Shown here: positions 1 through 13,542 of the stretch, in pieces
How the letters are laid out: every line of letters begins with the position of its first letter
How positions within the stretch are numbered: position 1 is the stretch's first letter
DNA from: Leptobrachium leishanense
Taxonomy: Eukaryota > Chordata > Amphibia > Anura > Megophryidae
DNA length: 64,000 nt
Direction of reading: 5' to 3'
Assembly: GCA_009667805.1 (NCBI GenBank)
Contig: CM019064.1
Coordinates: forward strand, 268,999,662 to 269,063,661
Program-made: the position numbers and the translations under genes
The notes under the pieces: model-generated
What the model was told of the DNA's origin: nothing
Seen by the model: only the letters and a program-made list of their open reading frames with translations
Databases searched by the model: none

Positions 1-1024
1 CAGGCCCATCCCCAGGGACCACACCGGGCCCAGGCCCATCCCCAGGGCCCAGACCCCAAGGCCCAGTCCCCAGACCCCAGGGCCCAGTCCCCAGACCCCA
101 GGGCCCAGTCCCCAAGGCCCAGACCTCAGTGCCAAGGCGCAGACCCTAGGGCCCAAGGCCCAGTCCCCAAGGCCCAGACCCTAGAGCCCAGACCCCAAGG
201 CCCAGACCCCAAGGCCCAGACCCCAGGGCCCAGTCCCCAAGGCCCAGACCCCAGGGCCCAGTCCCCAAGGCCCAATCCCCAAGGCCCAGGGCCCAGTCCC
301 CAAGGCCCAGACCCCAGTCCCCAAGGCCCAGACCCCAGTCCCAAGGCGCAGACCCTAGGGCCCAAGGCCCAGTCCCCAAGGCCCAGACCCTAGGGCCCAG
401 TCCCCAAGGCCCAGACCCTAGGGCCCAGTCCCCAAGGCCCAGACCCTAGGGCCCAGTCCCCAAGGCCCAGACCCTAGGGCCCAGTCCCCAAGGCCCAGAC
501 CCTAGGGCCCAGACCCCAAGGCCCAGACCCTATGGCCCAGACCCAGGGACCAAACCCAAGGCCCAGACCCTAGGGCCCAGACCCAGACCCTAGGGCCCAG
601 ACCCCAAGGCCCAGACCCCAAGGCCCAGTCCCCAAGGCACAGTCCCCCAGACCCAGGGCCCAGACCCCAAGGTCCAGTCCCTAGGTCCCAGACCCCAAGG
701 CCCAGTCCCCAAGGCCCAGTCCCCAGGGCCCAGACCCCAGGGCCCAGACCCCAAGGCCCAGACCCCAGGGCCCAGGGCCCAGACCCCAGGCCAGACTCAG
801 GGCCCAGACTCAGGACCCAGGGACCAGACCCCCAAGGCCCATTCCCTAGGGCCCAGTCCCCAGACCCAAAGGCCCAGACCCCAGGGCCAAGACCCCAAGG
901 ACCAGACCCCAGGCCAGACCCCAGGGGCCAGACCCAAAGGCCCAGCCCAGACCACAAGGCCCAGAGCATAGACCCCAAGGCCCAAACCAGACCCAGGGAC
1001 CAGGCCCAGACCCAAAGGCCATCA
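1..1024. repeat. GC-rich minisatellite array
   Basis: Tandem, imperfect units of about 12-16 bp built on GGCCCAGACCCCAA and GGCCCAGTCCCCAA fill the first kilobase and run off the left edge. The array ends near 1024, where ordinary sequence begins. Open frames on the minus strand, rich in Gly, Trp and Leu, exist only because the repeat lacks stops. They show no domain and are not genes. Confidence 0.93.
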
Positions 1025-1029
1025 TATAC

Positions 1030-1172
1030 ATCCCATTACTGTGAGATTTATTGCTGTGGATTCTGTGATACGTTCATACACACCGCACATTACTATGGAG
1101 TTTTATTGCTATGAATTCTGTGATACGCTCATACACACTACACATTACTGGGAGTTTTATTGCTGTGGTGCT
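1030..1172 (-). repeat. 55-bp satellite, short array (inverted orientation)
   Basis: Two to three diverged units read, on the minus strand, as the satellite whose core is CAGCAATAAAACTCACAGTA followed by ATGTGCGGTGTGTATGAGCG. The same unit recurs at 9365-9680, 19735-20090, 27380-27530, 39155-39365 and 44935-45235. A T-rich tract at 1184-1195 follows. Confidence 0.8.
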
Positions 1173-1263
1173 ATTTTATGTCCTTTTTTTTTTTTTGAAG
1201 GGGAGAAAAGCTGTTAGAGGTTGATGGAGTGCCGGGGGGGGGGCCATCGTGAGGTTTAGTAAG

Positions 1264-1815
1264 GGGCCCCATCATTTCTGATGGCTGCCCTGGGAGTGAC
1301 ACACATAGGTGAGGGTCAATAGCTGATTGAAAAGTAAGGAGATGCATGGGGACTGCGTGGGAGATGGATCAGGAAAGGTGCAATGCCGGGAGGATTGTGG
1401 AGTGACCTGATAGGCCTCTCTCAAGTGATGTGTTTTAAGAGACTTCTTGAAAGATTGGAAGGACGGGGAGAGTCGAATGATGCGAAGGAGGAAGTTCCAT
1501 AGATAGGGGGCAGCTCGGGAAAAGTCCTGAAAGGGAGAGTTGGGGGTGCGGATCCGAGGAGGTGATATTATCAGAATATTGTCAGAGCGAAGTGGTTGGA
1601 ACGAGAGGTACCTGTTAATAAGAGAGGAGATGTAGTCAGGGGTGCGGTTATGGCGAACTTTTTTTGTGAGAACCATTCATTAGAATTAGATTCTACAGGA
1701 AAAAGGGAGCCAGTGTAGAGATTGTCAAAGGGCGAAATGTGACAAGTATGGGATGTCATGTAGATGAGTCTGGCAGAAGAGGCATCTGGCAATTGTAAAA
1801 ATGCTTAAAGACATA
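1264..1815 (-). pseudogene. L2-like LINE ORF2 C-terminal fragment
   Basis: Two overlapping minus-strand frames give the C-terminal end of a jockey-superfamily LINE ORF2. The upstream frame begins with a PDASSARLIY-type segment. The downstream frame carries FQDFSRAAPYLWN and SFKKSLKTHHLREAY, the usual end of L2-like ORF2 proteins. It parallels the plus-strand fragment at 43855-44784. The RT core is missing and a frameshift near 1680 separates the halves, so this is a dead 5'-truncated copy. Assignment to L2 rather than another jockey-superfamily clade is by resemblance only. Confidence 0.75.
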
Positions 1816-2544
1816 CTCTACACAGTGTGACCAGTCTTATCCAAGTGGTCACAGCACAGTGAGTTCCCTGCTCCTCCCTCTGATGGGGTGCTCAGATGCT
1901 AATTCAGCCATCCAAATGCAGGAGCTCAGGTTTCAGGTTTTGAAGATCTTTGGGAAGTAGCCTTATCCAATGGTATCAAAGTCTTCCAGCCATTGGATTG
2001 GCTGGAGCCCTCGCCTGTGGTCACACAGCATACTGAGCTGGAAACATGTCAAATCCTGCAGAGCTCAGATTGAAATCAGTTCTGCATCAGGTTTTTATCG
2101 GGTTAAAACAGGAGGGGAAGTATGGAGGGGGTTGGGAGGGGTTTCATGTTTAACCCTCAGTTTCCCACCCCCTCCTATTTTAACCCTATGGTATCCCTTT
2201 ACAAATTCCCTAGCATGCATGTATTTTATAGTCCCCAAGTGTGAAGGCGAAACCTGCAAAGTATGTGAAATGTCAGTAACAAAGTCTTTAATCACACATG
2301 TCTGATTTAAACGTCTTTATCATATGCAATTAAAAGCATACTGACCACAATGCACCCCCCCCCCTCCGATCCACATGGCTCTTACCCATGGGTGATTGAA
2401 ATTTTTGTATTCTTTTAGCTGTAAAAATCCTGTCTCGGTCTCGCAATATAATGTTTTACACGATAACTGTGGTACAATTATGTGATGATACTTTTGTATA
2501 CTATCACCTTCAGCAGAAATCCAGCTTCTCCTTTTGCTTATATC
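1816..2544. other. No recognisable feature
   Basis: Non-coding sequence with short C-rich runs near 2351. The small open frames here show no domain and no codon regularity. I see no terminal repeats that define a mobile element. Confidence 0.5.
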
Positions 2545-2607
2545 TACAGTTGTGTTCAAAATTATTCAACCCCCACTGAAATTGAGTGTTTTGGCCAGTT
2601 TGACATT

Positions 2608-4418
2608 ACATAGTTACATAGTTATATAGGCTGAAAAAAGACATGCGCCCATCGGGTTCAGCCTCTCCCACATAACCTACTGCTGTTGATCCAAAAGAAG
2701 GCAAAAAACCCAGTTTGAAATATGCAACATACCGGGTAAAAAATTCCTTCTTGACCCCAGAATGGCAGTCAGATTTCTCCTTGGATCAAGAAGCTTTTAC
2801 CCACATATTAAATATTATAACCCTTAATATTCTGTGTCTGCAGGAAGTCATCCAGTCGTTTTTTAAAAGTCTGTACAGACTCTGACCCAACCACCTCAAC
2901 AGGCAGAGAATTCCACAGCTTTATTGTTCTCACCGTAAAATAACCCTTCCTATGCTTTAAGCTAAATTTTCTTTCTTCCAGTCTAAATGGATGACCCCTT
3001 GTCCTATGTATAGACCTGTTAATGAATAGGTTATCAGACAATGGTTGATAATGGCTCCGTATATATTTTCATAAGGTTATCAGATCCCCTCTAAGGCGCC
3101 GTTTCTCTAAACTAAACAGGTTTAAGCTTGTTAATCTTTCCTCATAACTTAACCCTTCCATTCCCCTTATTAATTTAGTTGCCCGTCTCTGCACTTTTTC
3201 TAACGCTATAATATCTTTTTTTAAGACCGGTGCCCAAAATTGCACGGCATATTCAAGGTGCGGCCTGACCATTGATTTATACAGAGGCAAAATTATGTTT
3301 TCATCCCGTGAGTGAACTCCCTTTTAATGCATGCCAATACTTTGCTGGCCTTGGCGGCTGCTGTTTGACATTGCACATTGTTACTTAGTTTGAAGTCTAT
3401 GATTATTCCCAAATCCTTCTCCTGCTTGGATTTCCCTAACTCCGTACCATTTAGGGTATAAATTACTTGCGTGTTCTTCACTCCAAAGTGCATAACTTTG
3501 CATTTATCTAGATTAAATCTCATCTGCCATTTAAGTGCCCAGTCCCCCAATTTATCTAAATCCCTCTGCAGCGAAGTAACATCCTGCTCACATTGTATTA
3601 CTTTTCCTAGTTTTGTGTCATCTGCAAACACTGATACATGACTTTCAATGCCTATCTCAAGGTCATTTATAAATAAATTGAATAGTATTGGTCCTATAAC
3701 AGACCCCTGAGGGACACCGCTTACCACTGGTGTCCATCTTGAAAATGTACCATTTATAACCACTCTCTGTACCCTATCTTTTAGCCAGTTTTCTATCCAA
3801 GAACAAGTATTTTCATCTAGACCATTTTTTCTCAATTTAAATAGTAACCTTTTGTGTGGAACTGTGTCGAAAGCTTTGGCAAAATCTAAGTAAATCACAT
3901 CCACTGCGACCCCCTGATCTATACTTCTACTTACTTCCTCATAGAACGTAATTAGGTTAGTCTGACATGATCTGTGTTTCATGACACCATGCTGATTTTT
4001 GCCAATTACATTATACCTCCCAATAAATTCCTGAATATTATCCCTTAGTAACCCCTCAAATACTTTCCCAGCCACAGATGTTAAGCTCACAGGTCTATAA
4101 TTCCCAGGCACAAATTTTAAACCTTTCTTAAATATAGGGACCACGTCAGCTTTTCTCCAATCCTCTGGTACTATTCCTGAAAGAAAAGAATCTTGAAAGA
4201 TTAAGAACAGAGGTTTACATATTTCAACACATAGCTCTCTCAGTACTCGCGGGTGAATTCCATCTGGCCCTGGGGCTTTATTCACATTCACATTGTTTAA
4301 TTTCTGCAAAACCTTGTCCTGAGTCAACCAGTCACTTTGTATTAGTAAGTTTTTATTAATGAATTTCATGTCTCCTGTTATAGGTTTCTCTTTGATAAAT
4401 ACTGAAGAAAAATAATCA
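2608..4418 (-). mobile_element. CR1-type LINE, 5'-truncated, inside Tc1
   Basis: The 3' end is marked by a short ACATAGTT-type repeat at 2608-2630. The body reads on the minus strand as a CR1 reverse transcriptase. The 5' boundary is my estimate, placed where Tc1 sequence seems to resume (TTGATTTTGATCATTCAG, near 4418). CR1 elements typically truncate at the 5' end, and this copy starts inside the RT domain. Confidence 0.85.
2808..4369 (-). pseudogene. CR1 reverse transcriptase (broken)
   Basis: The longest open piece (4369-3293, 358 codons) holds the RT core in order: KAPGPDGIHPRVL, PEDWRKADVVPIFKKG, GNYRPVSLTSVAGK, YLDFAKAFDTVPH, SGVPQGSVIGP and the catalytic FADDTKLG box, followed by the thumb with DKCKVMHFG. 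A frameshift near 3293 moves the C-terminal part into another frame (3290-3069, with [13 protein letters not shown]). An in-frame TGA near 3069 precedes the last part (3041-2808, with LWNSLPVEVV). The endonuclease domain is absent. In a living CR1 this protein performs target-primed reverse transcription. Here it is a fossil. Confidence 0.9.
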
Positions 4419-4584
4419 TTTAAAATTGATTTTGATCATTCAGTCATCTTGCTTACAATTAAATCACAGAGGCACGTGTAGGTCAGACAAATATAACATA
4501 ACATTTATAATGAAATAACCACAAATGTCTTTTCTGTGCTCACATCATTTATCAGTTATATTCAACCCCAAGTGACATTCAGTC

Positions 4585-5590
<1,006 letters not shown>

Positions 5591-5956
5591 ACCAGTAAAT
5601 GTCTAGAAGGAGCTGAGTATCACAGTCATTTTAAAGCAGCCTAATTGGTGCTTATTATGCTTTATTGCTGCTCCGTGACATCCACAGGTGTTTTCAATAT
5701 CTGATTGAAAACACTTGAATGAACCTCTGTTCTTCAGAATGGTAGTCTTTAAGGGGTTGAATAATTGTGTCAATGAAGAATTCACAAAAGAAACATTTAC
5801 TACTGTATTACAAAACCAATTGATGTCATTTTAGTTGCATATGGTTCTTTAAAAAGTCCTTGTAGGATTTCATTCTGAATACAATTACAAATGTACACTA
5901 AATTCCCTAAAACCCTTTACAGCATTGGGGGTTGAATAATTTTGAACACAACTGTA

Positions 5957-8900
5957 TATAAAATGGAGAAAGATGTGAGCACAGAGAACAGCTATTATTA
6001 GTCTCTGTCTCTGTGTGCTGAAACATATCATTTGTCACCAAATCACTTCTGGGTACAAGAAGGTCAAATAACTGGTACACAGATCTGAGCAGGCACAAAA
6101 TAACTTCCACATAACTCTGTCATTACTTGAATGTTAAAACAATATGTTCTGGGGGTGGAAGTTGCTGTTTTTGAAGGCTATTAATTTGATGGTTTTCATG
6201 TAAGCCTAACATGGCACGAAGTGTATAAACACAAGGCTGACGGTGACATTCACTGAAGTCTTGTTAAACCAAAGCTGTGTCAGTGATCGGTGACATATAA
6301 ATTCCAGAAATATCGCTACTGTTGTGAACATGTCTACAAACTAGTCATGTAGATGAAGAAGGTGGTGGTCCAAAATACCCTTTCCTCGTGACCAAAAAAA
6401 ATCAGTTTTTATCAATCAGCATATTATTATAGGGTGTTTAGTAGTCATGGCAAGCATATTTCAGAACCTTCTGAGCTACCCATTAGTAGGGTTGCAATTA
6501 TGAATGTAGGTGAAGAGCAGTCAAGCCGTCTTCCAAAAGAGCCAGCTTCAGATAAGAAATGTGCCCTAATGTTTCCTCGTGTCACTTTCTGATGTCACTT
6601 TCTAAATAGTGTCATTAATCAAAAACGGGAGTGACACATTTTGTAAGCTGGTCATTCTACATCCATGCTAAATAATATATTCGTCCTAATAAAACCATTT
6701 CTTTATAAAAAAATCATAGCAATCACATAAAAAAATGATTATGACAAGGTCGAGGTAAAATAAACGATTATAACTTCTAGAGTCACAGCTCTTTAACCAA
6801 GCATCAGACTGAGCATTTCCCAATATATCATCTCCTGAGCACAGATAGAGCAAGTATTGACCTTGGCCCTGTGTTTAAATTACATCTTCCAAATCAACAC
6901 TGAGGAAGGTTAACCTGGGGCCAGAACATTCCATTTTTATTCAGAATGCATACAAATAATTTCAGAGAGGGTAAATAATGAGCCTAGATCCTTTCTTTTT
7001 ATAAAGTACGAATGTTTTATATTTTGTGTAGAAAGGAGATAGCTAGAAAAAGAGAATGTAACGTGAAATTACAGACATTTATGGACAGTAGAATAATATC
7101 TGGAAATGTAAAGACGGTGGAATTAAAATGGAAATTAGTAATATTCCATTTTAAAGAAATAACTAGCACATGTATAGAAAACAGAAAGTAAAGTAGCAGC
7201 AGTTCAGACCACCTCATAGTCCAAGAACATGGATCATGAGACAAGATCCTGTAATTTCATTCTGGTCTGTGGGGTCAAATTTTATACCTTAAACCCATGA
7301 ACTGCGGGTATTTATAGAGTATGCTGTTCTGTAATACCTTTCATCATAATATATGGATGGAACTTATGAGTTAGATCATATCAGCAATTCTGCTAACAGT
7401 ACTGCTTATGCAATTGATGATTTTCTAAGTCAATGTTCTGAAAGTGCACAAAATAGGTGATAATTAGCCACTGGCATACAAGAACCTCAAGGGTCCGTGT
7501 GCAAACTGGAACCAAGAGGGGTCAACCTCAAGATACAGTCTGATTAGGGAAAAAGAAGGGTAGTGTAATGCTCTGCAGGGGGGTCTGAACCCAGTATGCT
7601 AGGAATATCACGGAATACACAGACAGAAGGGGCCAGGATAGGTGGAGAAGGTCTTGAGGTGCCAGACAAGACACAAAGGGGAACTCGAGGCGTGGTACAG
7701 GTGGACACTCCAAAAGAATTGTATGGGGACAGTCGGTAGATCAGATGCAGGCAATAGGTGGTACTCGTAGGTCAAAGCAAGGGGTCTGGTACAAGGGTGG
7801 TCAAAATAGATATCAAAGAGCTCATGAAAGCAGGTCTGGGTTGAACAAGCTTTGCACTGTAATGCAGGAGCATTGCTGAATGGGGGGAGTAGCGCTTTAT
7901 TCTGGCAGGAGGGTGTGGTGTATGTTTTGTGCTTAACTGTTTGTGTTCATGAACATGGTGCAGAGCATGGGGCAGCACTTTACATGTGACTGTCAGAGCA
8001 CAGATGGTACACACAGGACAGCCAGTGGCGTGGTCAAGACAGCATGGCACAGCCAGCGGTGTGGGCATGACAGGTACACTTGATCTGGTTCAAGAGTGCA
8101 TAATGGAGCCTCCAGGCAATGTTTTGGCTGTAAACCAGATTTTGTAAGACTTGATAAAGGCTGGCTTTCAGTCAAACCATTGCCTGGTCCTCCATAAACG
8201 GTCTTGAACTGGATATTGTGAGCCTGGATCCTTTTAGATGCTCTAAGTGGTCACTTGAACATCTGACTCTGTATCTGAAGTTTTGAGTCTTCCATGCATA
8301 ATTTTTATACAAACTCAATGGTGCATATGATGGGTACTCATAACCTACAGCATTCCTCCATGGCCTGCAACATCAGCAATGGATGCACTGGGACACACGG
8401 TGCAGCTCCAGCGCGTGACATGTTGCACAGAGCCAGTGAGAGGCAAACTGGATCTGCTCAGTATTTTACTAACAAAGTGCTGTGCAGCATCTACCAGCAT
8501 GTATTTCGTTGGTGCTGCTGCAGCATGTGTCTCATATCTACCCTGCTGCATCCACCAACCCTCCGGCTTCGGAATCCTGCCCGGATTCTGAAAACCAGAA
8601 GAATTTGAAATCCACAAAACTCTGGGTCTTGAACTTTTCGAATAAGTAATGTATATTTTGTATTATATATACCTGTATATATAATCTATGTATGTATGTA
8701 ACAGAGTAAATCGGTACCAAAATAAATAAAATGAACATAGCAATAGCGAACCATCTTAAAATTACAGTTTCAGATACATAATTGTAATAGCATGTAAATC
8801 TGTAAGGCATAGGGCTAAAAACAAAAACATCCCACCTACTTTACTTCCAGCAGTCATGGTGAAGGAGAAAGTGATCTGCCATCAGGTAGATATTTTAATC

Positions 8901-9009
8901 TATACATTGGCGGGCTATAACAATGTGTAAAGTCAACATATGCCTACTGGAAAGTCACCTTGTTACCTATATATTTTATAGATGACTGATCTGCATACTG
9001 TGACTGTGA
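5957..9009. other. No recognisable feature
   Basis: About 3 kb of AT-rich, mostly unique-looking sequence. Open frames are under 120 codons and show no domain. A TATATA/TATG-rich stretch occurs at 8660-8700. 7500-8280 is more G-rich and resembles the style of frog LTR-retrotransposon LTRs, but I can define no ends. Confidence 0.5.
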
Positions 9010-9364
9010 CCTAGCTACAGTGGTTACAGTGGTGTATTTAGGTTTTGTGCTACCCTAGGCCTGACTAAACTCGTGCACCCCCCAATTTAAATTTGAGGAA
9101 CCCCTTCCTGTCAAGGGCACACCTCTTCCTGGTTAATCCCCACCCTTCATCTTAAAGCTCCACCTTTTCCTCTTATAGCTCCGCCTTTTCCTCTCTTTAT
9201 ATTAAAAGTGGATACCAAGTGCCTACTTGTATATTTTGTATACCATTTCAAATGTATCTATTGAGATAAAGAAAATTATGAAATGTTTAAATTCAAGCAT
9301 TTTTACAAAGAACAGCCACGCATGTCAAGTAAACTGGATCACAGCCGCTCTAATTGGTTGAACA

Positions 9365-9680
9365 ATAAAATCCACAGAAACTTGCACTGCATATGAGAGT
9401 ATCACAGAGCTGCACAGCAATAAAACCCACAGAAATGGGCACTGTGTATGAGCATATCACAGAACTGCACAGCAATAAAACTCCCAGTAATGTGCAGTGT
9501 GTATGAGCATATCCCAGAGCTCCAGGGCAATAAAACTCACAGTAATATGCAGTGTGTATCACAGAATCCACAGCAATAAAACTCCCAGCAATGCAATGTG
9601 CGGTGTGTATGAGTGCATCAGAATCCACTGCAATAAAACTCCCAGCAAACCGAGTGTATATGAGCACACAGCAATTATGC
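9365..9680 (+). repeat. 55-bp satellite array inside hAT copy A
   Basis: About six units with core CAGCAATAAAACTCCCAGCA or CACAGCAATAAAACTCACAG followed by ATGTGC..TGTGTATGAG. Each unit carries an AATAAA hexamer on the plus strand. Matching arrays are at the same relative place in copies B and C. Confidence 0.9.
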
Positions 9681-9879
9681 TGTGGAGCCATCTTGTCAGC
9701 AGTGGGGTGCCACTGTCAGAGGGTGCACTGTAGCTTTGATTCCCTTCCCGGTGGGTGTTCAGTCCAGAATAGAGTCTGTGTTAACGAAAGGGTGGGCAGC
9801 TGCGCGCATGCGTTTCACGTGGTTCAGCCAGTCATGTGGTACTGAGACTCAGAGAAATGGCAGTGAAATGCCCTGATGT

Positions 9880-10190
9880 TCGGTGGTTTCAATCAGCAGG
9901 TTTATTCAGGTGAACCCCATAGGTTTCAATGTTAAAAATATTCCCGTTTTTATGCAATATCTAATAAATCATTTATTATTTTAATTGGCAGTAAAAAGTC
10001 TTTATTGATTTTTTTTTAGTACCTTTTAGTAATTTTTCAGATTTTTTTGGGCAAAATTTCCCCCCCTTTTTTTTAATAGCAGTTTTTCTTTTTTCTGTAA
10101 CAGAACTTTTTATTATCAATCATAGGATCTTATATGTAAATTCCAGACATTTTCGTTCAGTAGTTCTTTTGAAAACAGCAGGCCACGGGT
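9880..10190 (+). repeat. Harbinger-type MITE internal segment
   Basis: Shares a run of motifs (CCCATAGGTTTCAATGTTAA, AAAAATATTCCCGTTTTTAT, CAGACATTTTCGTTCAGTAG) with the complete elements at 31403-32312 and 49372-50250, and more weakly with 21470-21680. No terminal repeats are present here, so it is a captured fragment inside the hAT copy. Confidence 0.75.
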
Positions 10191-10596
10191 TTGTGGTGGC
10201 AGCCTTCAGCGGCCGACTCCATGCACTTTGGGGACCCTGCGGTGAATGGTGAATTCACTGTAGGGTGGGGAAATTTTATTCTCCTAAGTGCAGGGAACTA
10301 CAGAACACCAAAAAGTTGGCGTCATTTCGGTGCTCTGTGAGTAACCCATTTAGTAGTGAGATTTTTTGCTGCCCCCTGGAAAGTGAAAGCCTAGGCCTTG
10401 CCTACCCAGGACATACTTGAAAATTTGTGAAATCTCAATGTAACCTACCTGGTAAAATACTTTGCAAAAGTAAAAAAAAAAAAAAAAAAAATTTTTTAGG
10501 GGTGGGGCCACCCAGTGCAGGCCGCCGCCCCCTGGAAAGTGCCGCCCTAGGCCTGGGCCTAGTCGGCCTAGGCCAAAATACACCACTGCCTAGCTA

Positions 10597-11199
10597 TTGT
10601 GGAAAATTGACGGGAGATTCGCTATGTAAGGCAAGCAAGCCAGAAAAATAGTTTAACATTTTTCCTTTTCAACTATTACAATTAATGTATTCCATCCATT
10701 AGTCAATTCTCCTCAATTCCTGATCAAGTGAAATAATCCCATCGATTTTCCCCTGACCCTTTGACTGTTATACATTAGTAAAGCACTGGCCAAACCACCT
10801 TCTTTCTTCCTGAGTACCTAAAGCAGGGAATATATTGACAAGAAGATGCTCTTAACGTACCCCCTGCTAGTCTTTTTTTTTTTTGCTAACTACAACGCAT
10901 ACGAGTGTAAATAAATGAACATAAATAGCAGCCACAACAGCTCACTGGACTGAATGAAAAGAATGCTTTTTGCTGAAATGCTATAACAGCATGAGACGTA
11001 TCTTTATTTTATCTTCTTTCCTCTAATTCTGAAAGATGGTTACATCGTTTGTGTGACTTTCTATTTAGTATAATTTTCTGTCTAATATTGCCTTGGAATC
11101 CTACGTGATTATTATTTCATCTATGTTAGATTTTATCAATCTAGTATGAGGATGCTATGTTTTCAAGGCCTCAGATACTTTTGTTTTTCTGTATTACAA
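10597..11199. other. No recognisable feature
   Basis: AT-rich sequence with a poly-T run at 10873-10884. No coding or repeat signature that I can recognise. Confidence 0.5.
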
Positions 11200-11201
11200 T
11201 A

Positions 11202-11621
11202 CAGGTTGGGTGACCCTAATCCAAGATACTAAAATCCAGAATACTTCCGAAAACCGCAATTTTCTGAGCCGTCTGAATTTTAGTAATACTCACCTTCCTC
11301 GTGCTCTGGACTGGTCCTGCTGGTCGGGAACTCCGCTCCGATCCCTGCAGCAGACTGCAGCACAAGCTAAAAGCATCTGAGCCGTCCCAACGTGGGATAT
11401 GCTGTTTGGAGTCACAGTGACTATGTGCATCATGTCCACGAAGAAAGGATGCTCAATGGTCCCAGTGAGTGTATGTGTTGTTGGCTGCAGCAGGAAGAGG
11501 ATTGCGGCTCCATTGCCATAATCTCATTCCTCTCAAACATCAGATCATCCCGTATTCTGATATCCAGAAGAACCCAGAATGCTTGGGTTTCGAGCATTCC
11601 CGGTCAGGGGTGCTCAGCTTG
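11202..11621. mobile_element. Pogo/MER2-like MITE (tentative)
   Basis: A left end CAGGTTGGGTGACCCTAATC faces a right end whose reverse complement begins CAAGCTGAGCACCCCTGACC. Both are flanked by TA (11200-11201 and 11622-11623). The ends and the internal ATCCAGAATACTTCCGAAAA style resemble MER2-type pogo elements known from vertebrates. It has no coding capacity. Confidence 0.6.
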
Positions 11622-12260
11622 TATTAGGGTTTGGCTTTGCTGCACACATGTGTTGTAGGGTGCAGGTCACTGGTGCACTCTTCACATTTTTACAGTAGTG
11701 TTTGCTTTAAAGTTTCATTCACCCCTTTTTTGAGGATAGCCACTCTCATGGTTGTTGCTGGGTTTTAATAGCATCATCTTCATGAATCTTTAATAATTTA
11801 GTTATATTAGTATTACTAGTACTACTAGTATACTAATAGTTTAATACTAGTGTTATAGTAGTCTGATTCTGATGGGACTCATTTTGAACTTTGGGTATCT
11901 GGACTTGGCATTACTGTTGGGAGGTGTGGGACTTTGGGTTCTGGTAGGTCTGACACTTTATTTTATTTTACAGCCCTCCTATGTTCCTGTCACCCTGTGC
12001 CTATAATGGTACAGGGTGTTACGTGTTAATTTGTTATTGTTAATATCATTATTGTCTATGTTTATATGTTACTGTTATTAGGACTATTATTATTACTGCG
12101 TGTGTCATTACAGCCCTGCCCTTTTCACCTCCCCCTTAATAGAATATGTTTTACAGCTATGCCAGGTTTGAGTGGTATTTGTTTGCTATACAAGCATTGC
12201 CATTCTATCAGCTGTTGTATGCTTGTGCTAAATATGATCAAGATGCGATTGCAGGGTACT

Positions 12261-13534
12261 CAGGGCCGGATTTGCATCTCAAAAGCCTGTAGGCACAAAA
12301 ATGTGAAGCAACCCTACCCCCCCCCAACAAAAAAAAAACCTGCCGATATGACTTTTTAAATTTTCGTTTTGGGGCAAACTAAAACAATAAGAAAAACATT
12401 TTAAAAAACTGAAAAACAGTTTCACTCTGGGCTCAAATCAACATAAAGAGCAGAATATGTTGCTTTAGTTTGACTTAGTGCAGTGGCATTGTTTGTTTTA
12501 TTGTAATAGGATTTTATTCAGTATTTCGTGCAAGTGTTGTATAGCAATGAAAATGCATATCCCATGATAACAGATATACATTATACAGAAGTTACATGTT
12601 CAGAAAGCGGGTGCAGTAAAACTCAAAATACGTTATTTTTTCCAGTAGAAATGCATAGCGGGAGCAGTGAAATAACGGGCGTGGTCTTAAAAAAGGAGGG
12701 AGGGTGTGAAAATAAATGACGATATAGGTATGCAGATTAAGGAGGGGAAACATTGCTTCAGGTAAGTACGCAATCTGCATTCTCAAAAAGAGGCGTCAGG
12801 TGGGGAAACACAGGGAGCCCCATAAAACAATATCTATGCACTTGAGAGGGGAGGTTTGCTGAAGTTAAACGATGCGGGGAGTGGGGTCTATGCGTGGGGA
12901 CAAGCTGCAGATCAGTAATACCCATTGTTTGGTTTATATGTAAAATAACTTATTGCCTCTGCTGTATAACAGAGAAAAAAAATAATTTAGAATTGACCTG
13001 TTTTCAATTTCTTATTTTTACACAATACATGGTCATGTTTGGTATCTTTGTAAAGACCAGACTCTGACCTTTCCAATGACACCTCACTTATCCATGTGTG
13101 GTGTACATTTCAGAGATGCAGGGTTCCAAAGTCCCCCTGTCTCTCGTCACTGCGGTGCCACGGTCTAGGTTGTTGATGAAACAATGCATTGCACCACAAG
13201 GTCCACACTTGCTGGCAGTGTGAGAAATGAGAAGGTGAGTTAGCGCAACAACCTTGTTCACTTTATAAACTGAATAATAGTGTTGCGTTAGAAAAAAGAT
13301 TTAAAAAAAAATATTTGTTATTTTATCTTTACATAAATCTAACCTGGTTATGTTTGGTATCAAAAGACCATACTCTGTTCTTTCCAATGATAGCTCATAT
13401 GTCTCTCTAGACCTTAGGGCTCCAGAGATACAGTGGTCTACATTATTGTAAAAAAAAAAAAAAAAAATTACAGAGCAAGGCGCCCCCTTGTGGCAGGCAC
13501 ATGCCTACTCTACCTAGTTATAAATCCAGCTCTG
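12261..13534. mobile_element. hAT-like MITE family 2
   Basis: Left end CAGGGCCGGATTTGCATCTC, right end reverse complement CAGAGCTGGATTTATAACTA. They are flanked by AGGGTACT (12253-12260) and AGGGTACG (13535-13542), a 7/8 match to an 8-bp target duplication. Internally it has poly-A and poly-T tracts and two copies of a sequence like TGTTTGGTATC..AAAGACCA (around 13040 and 13350), indicating an internal duplication. It encodes no protein. Confidence 0.85.
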
Positions 13535-13542
13535 AGGGTACG

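Larger units (their letters stand above)
9018..10588. mobile_element. hAT-like MITE family 1, copy A
   Basis: Begins CAGTGGTTACAGTGGTGTAT and ends CCTAGGCCAAAATACACCACTG-type sequence, flanked by a perfect 8-bp duplication CCTAGCTA (9010-9017 and 10589-10596), the hAT hallmark. The left end shows a partial repetition of the terminal CAGTGGT. There is no transposase. The interior holds a 55-bp satellite array, a segment shared with the Harbinger-type MITEs (9880-10190), and a segment (10400-10460) shared with the dispersed repeat at 48480-48720. Copies B (17036-21132) and C (38260-41037) have the same ends. Confidence 0.93.

Noticed and set aside
126..1031. Gly/Trp/Leu-rich frames
   Set aside because: By-product of the GC-rich minisatellite.
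7500..8280. Possible LTR or host exon
   Set aside because: No ends, no splice-bounded coding pattern, and frames under 100 codons without domain.
8294..8617. Overlapping frames of 70-104 codons on both strands
   Set aside because: Equal openness on both strands and no domain; chance frames.
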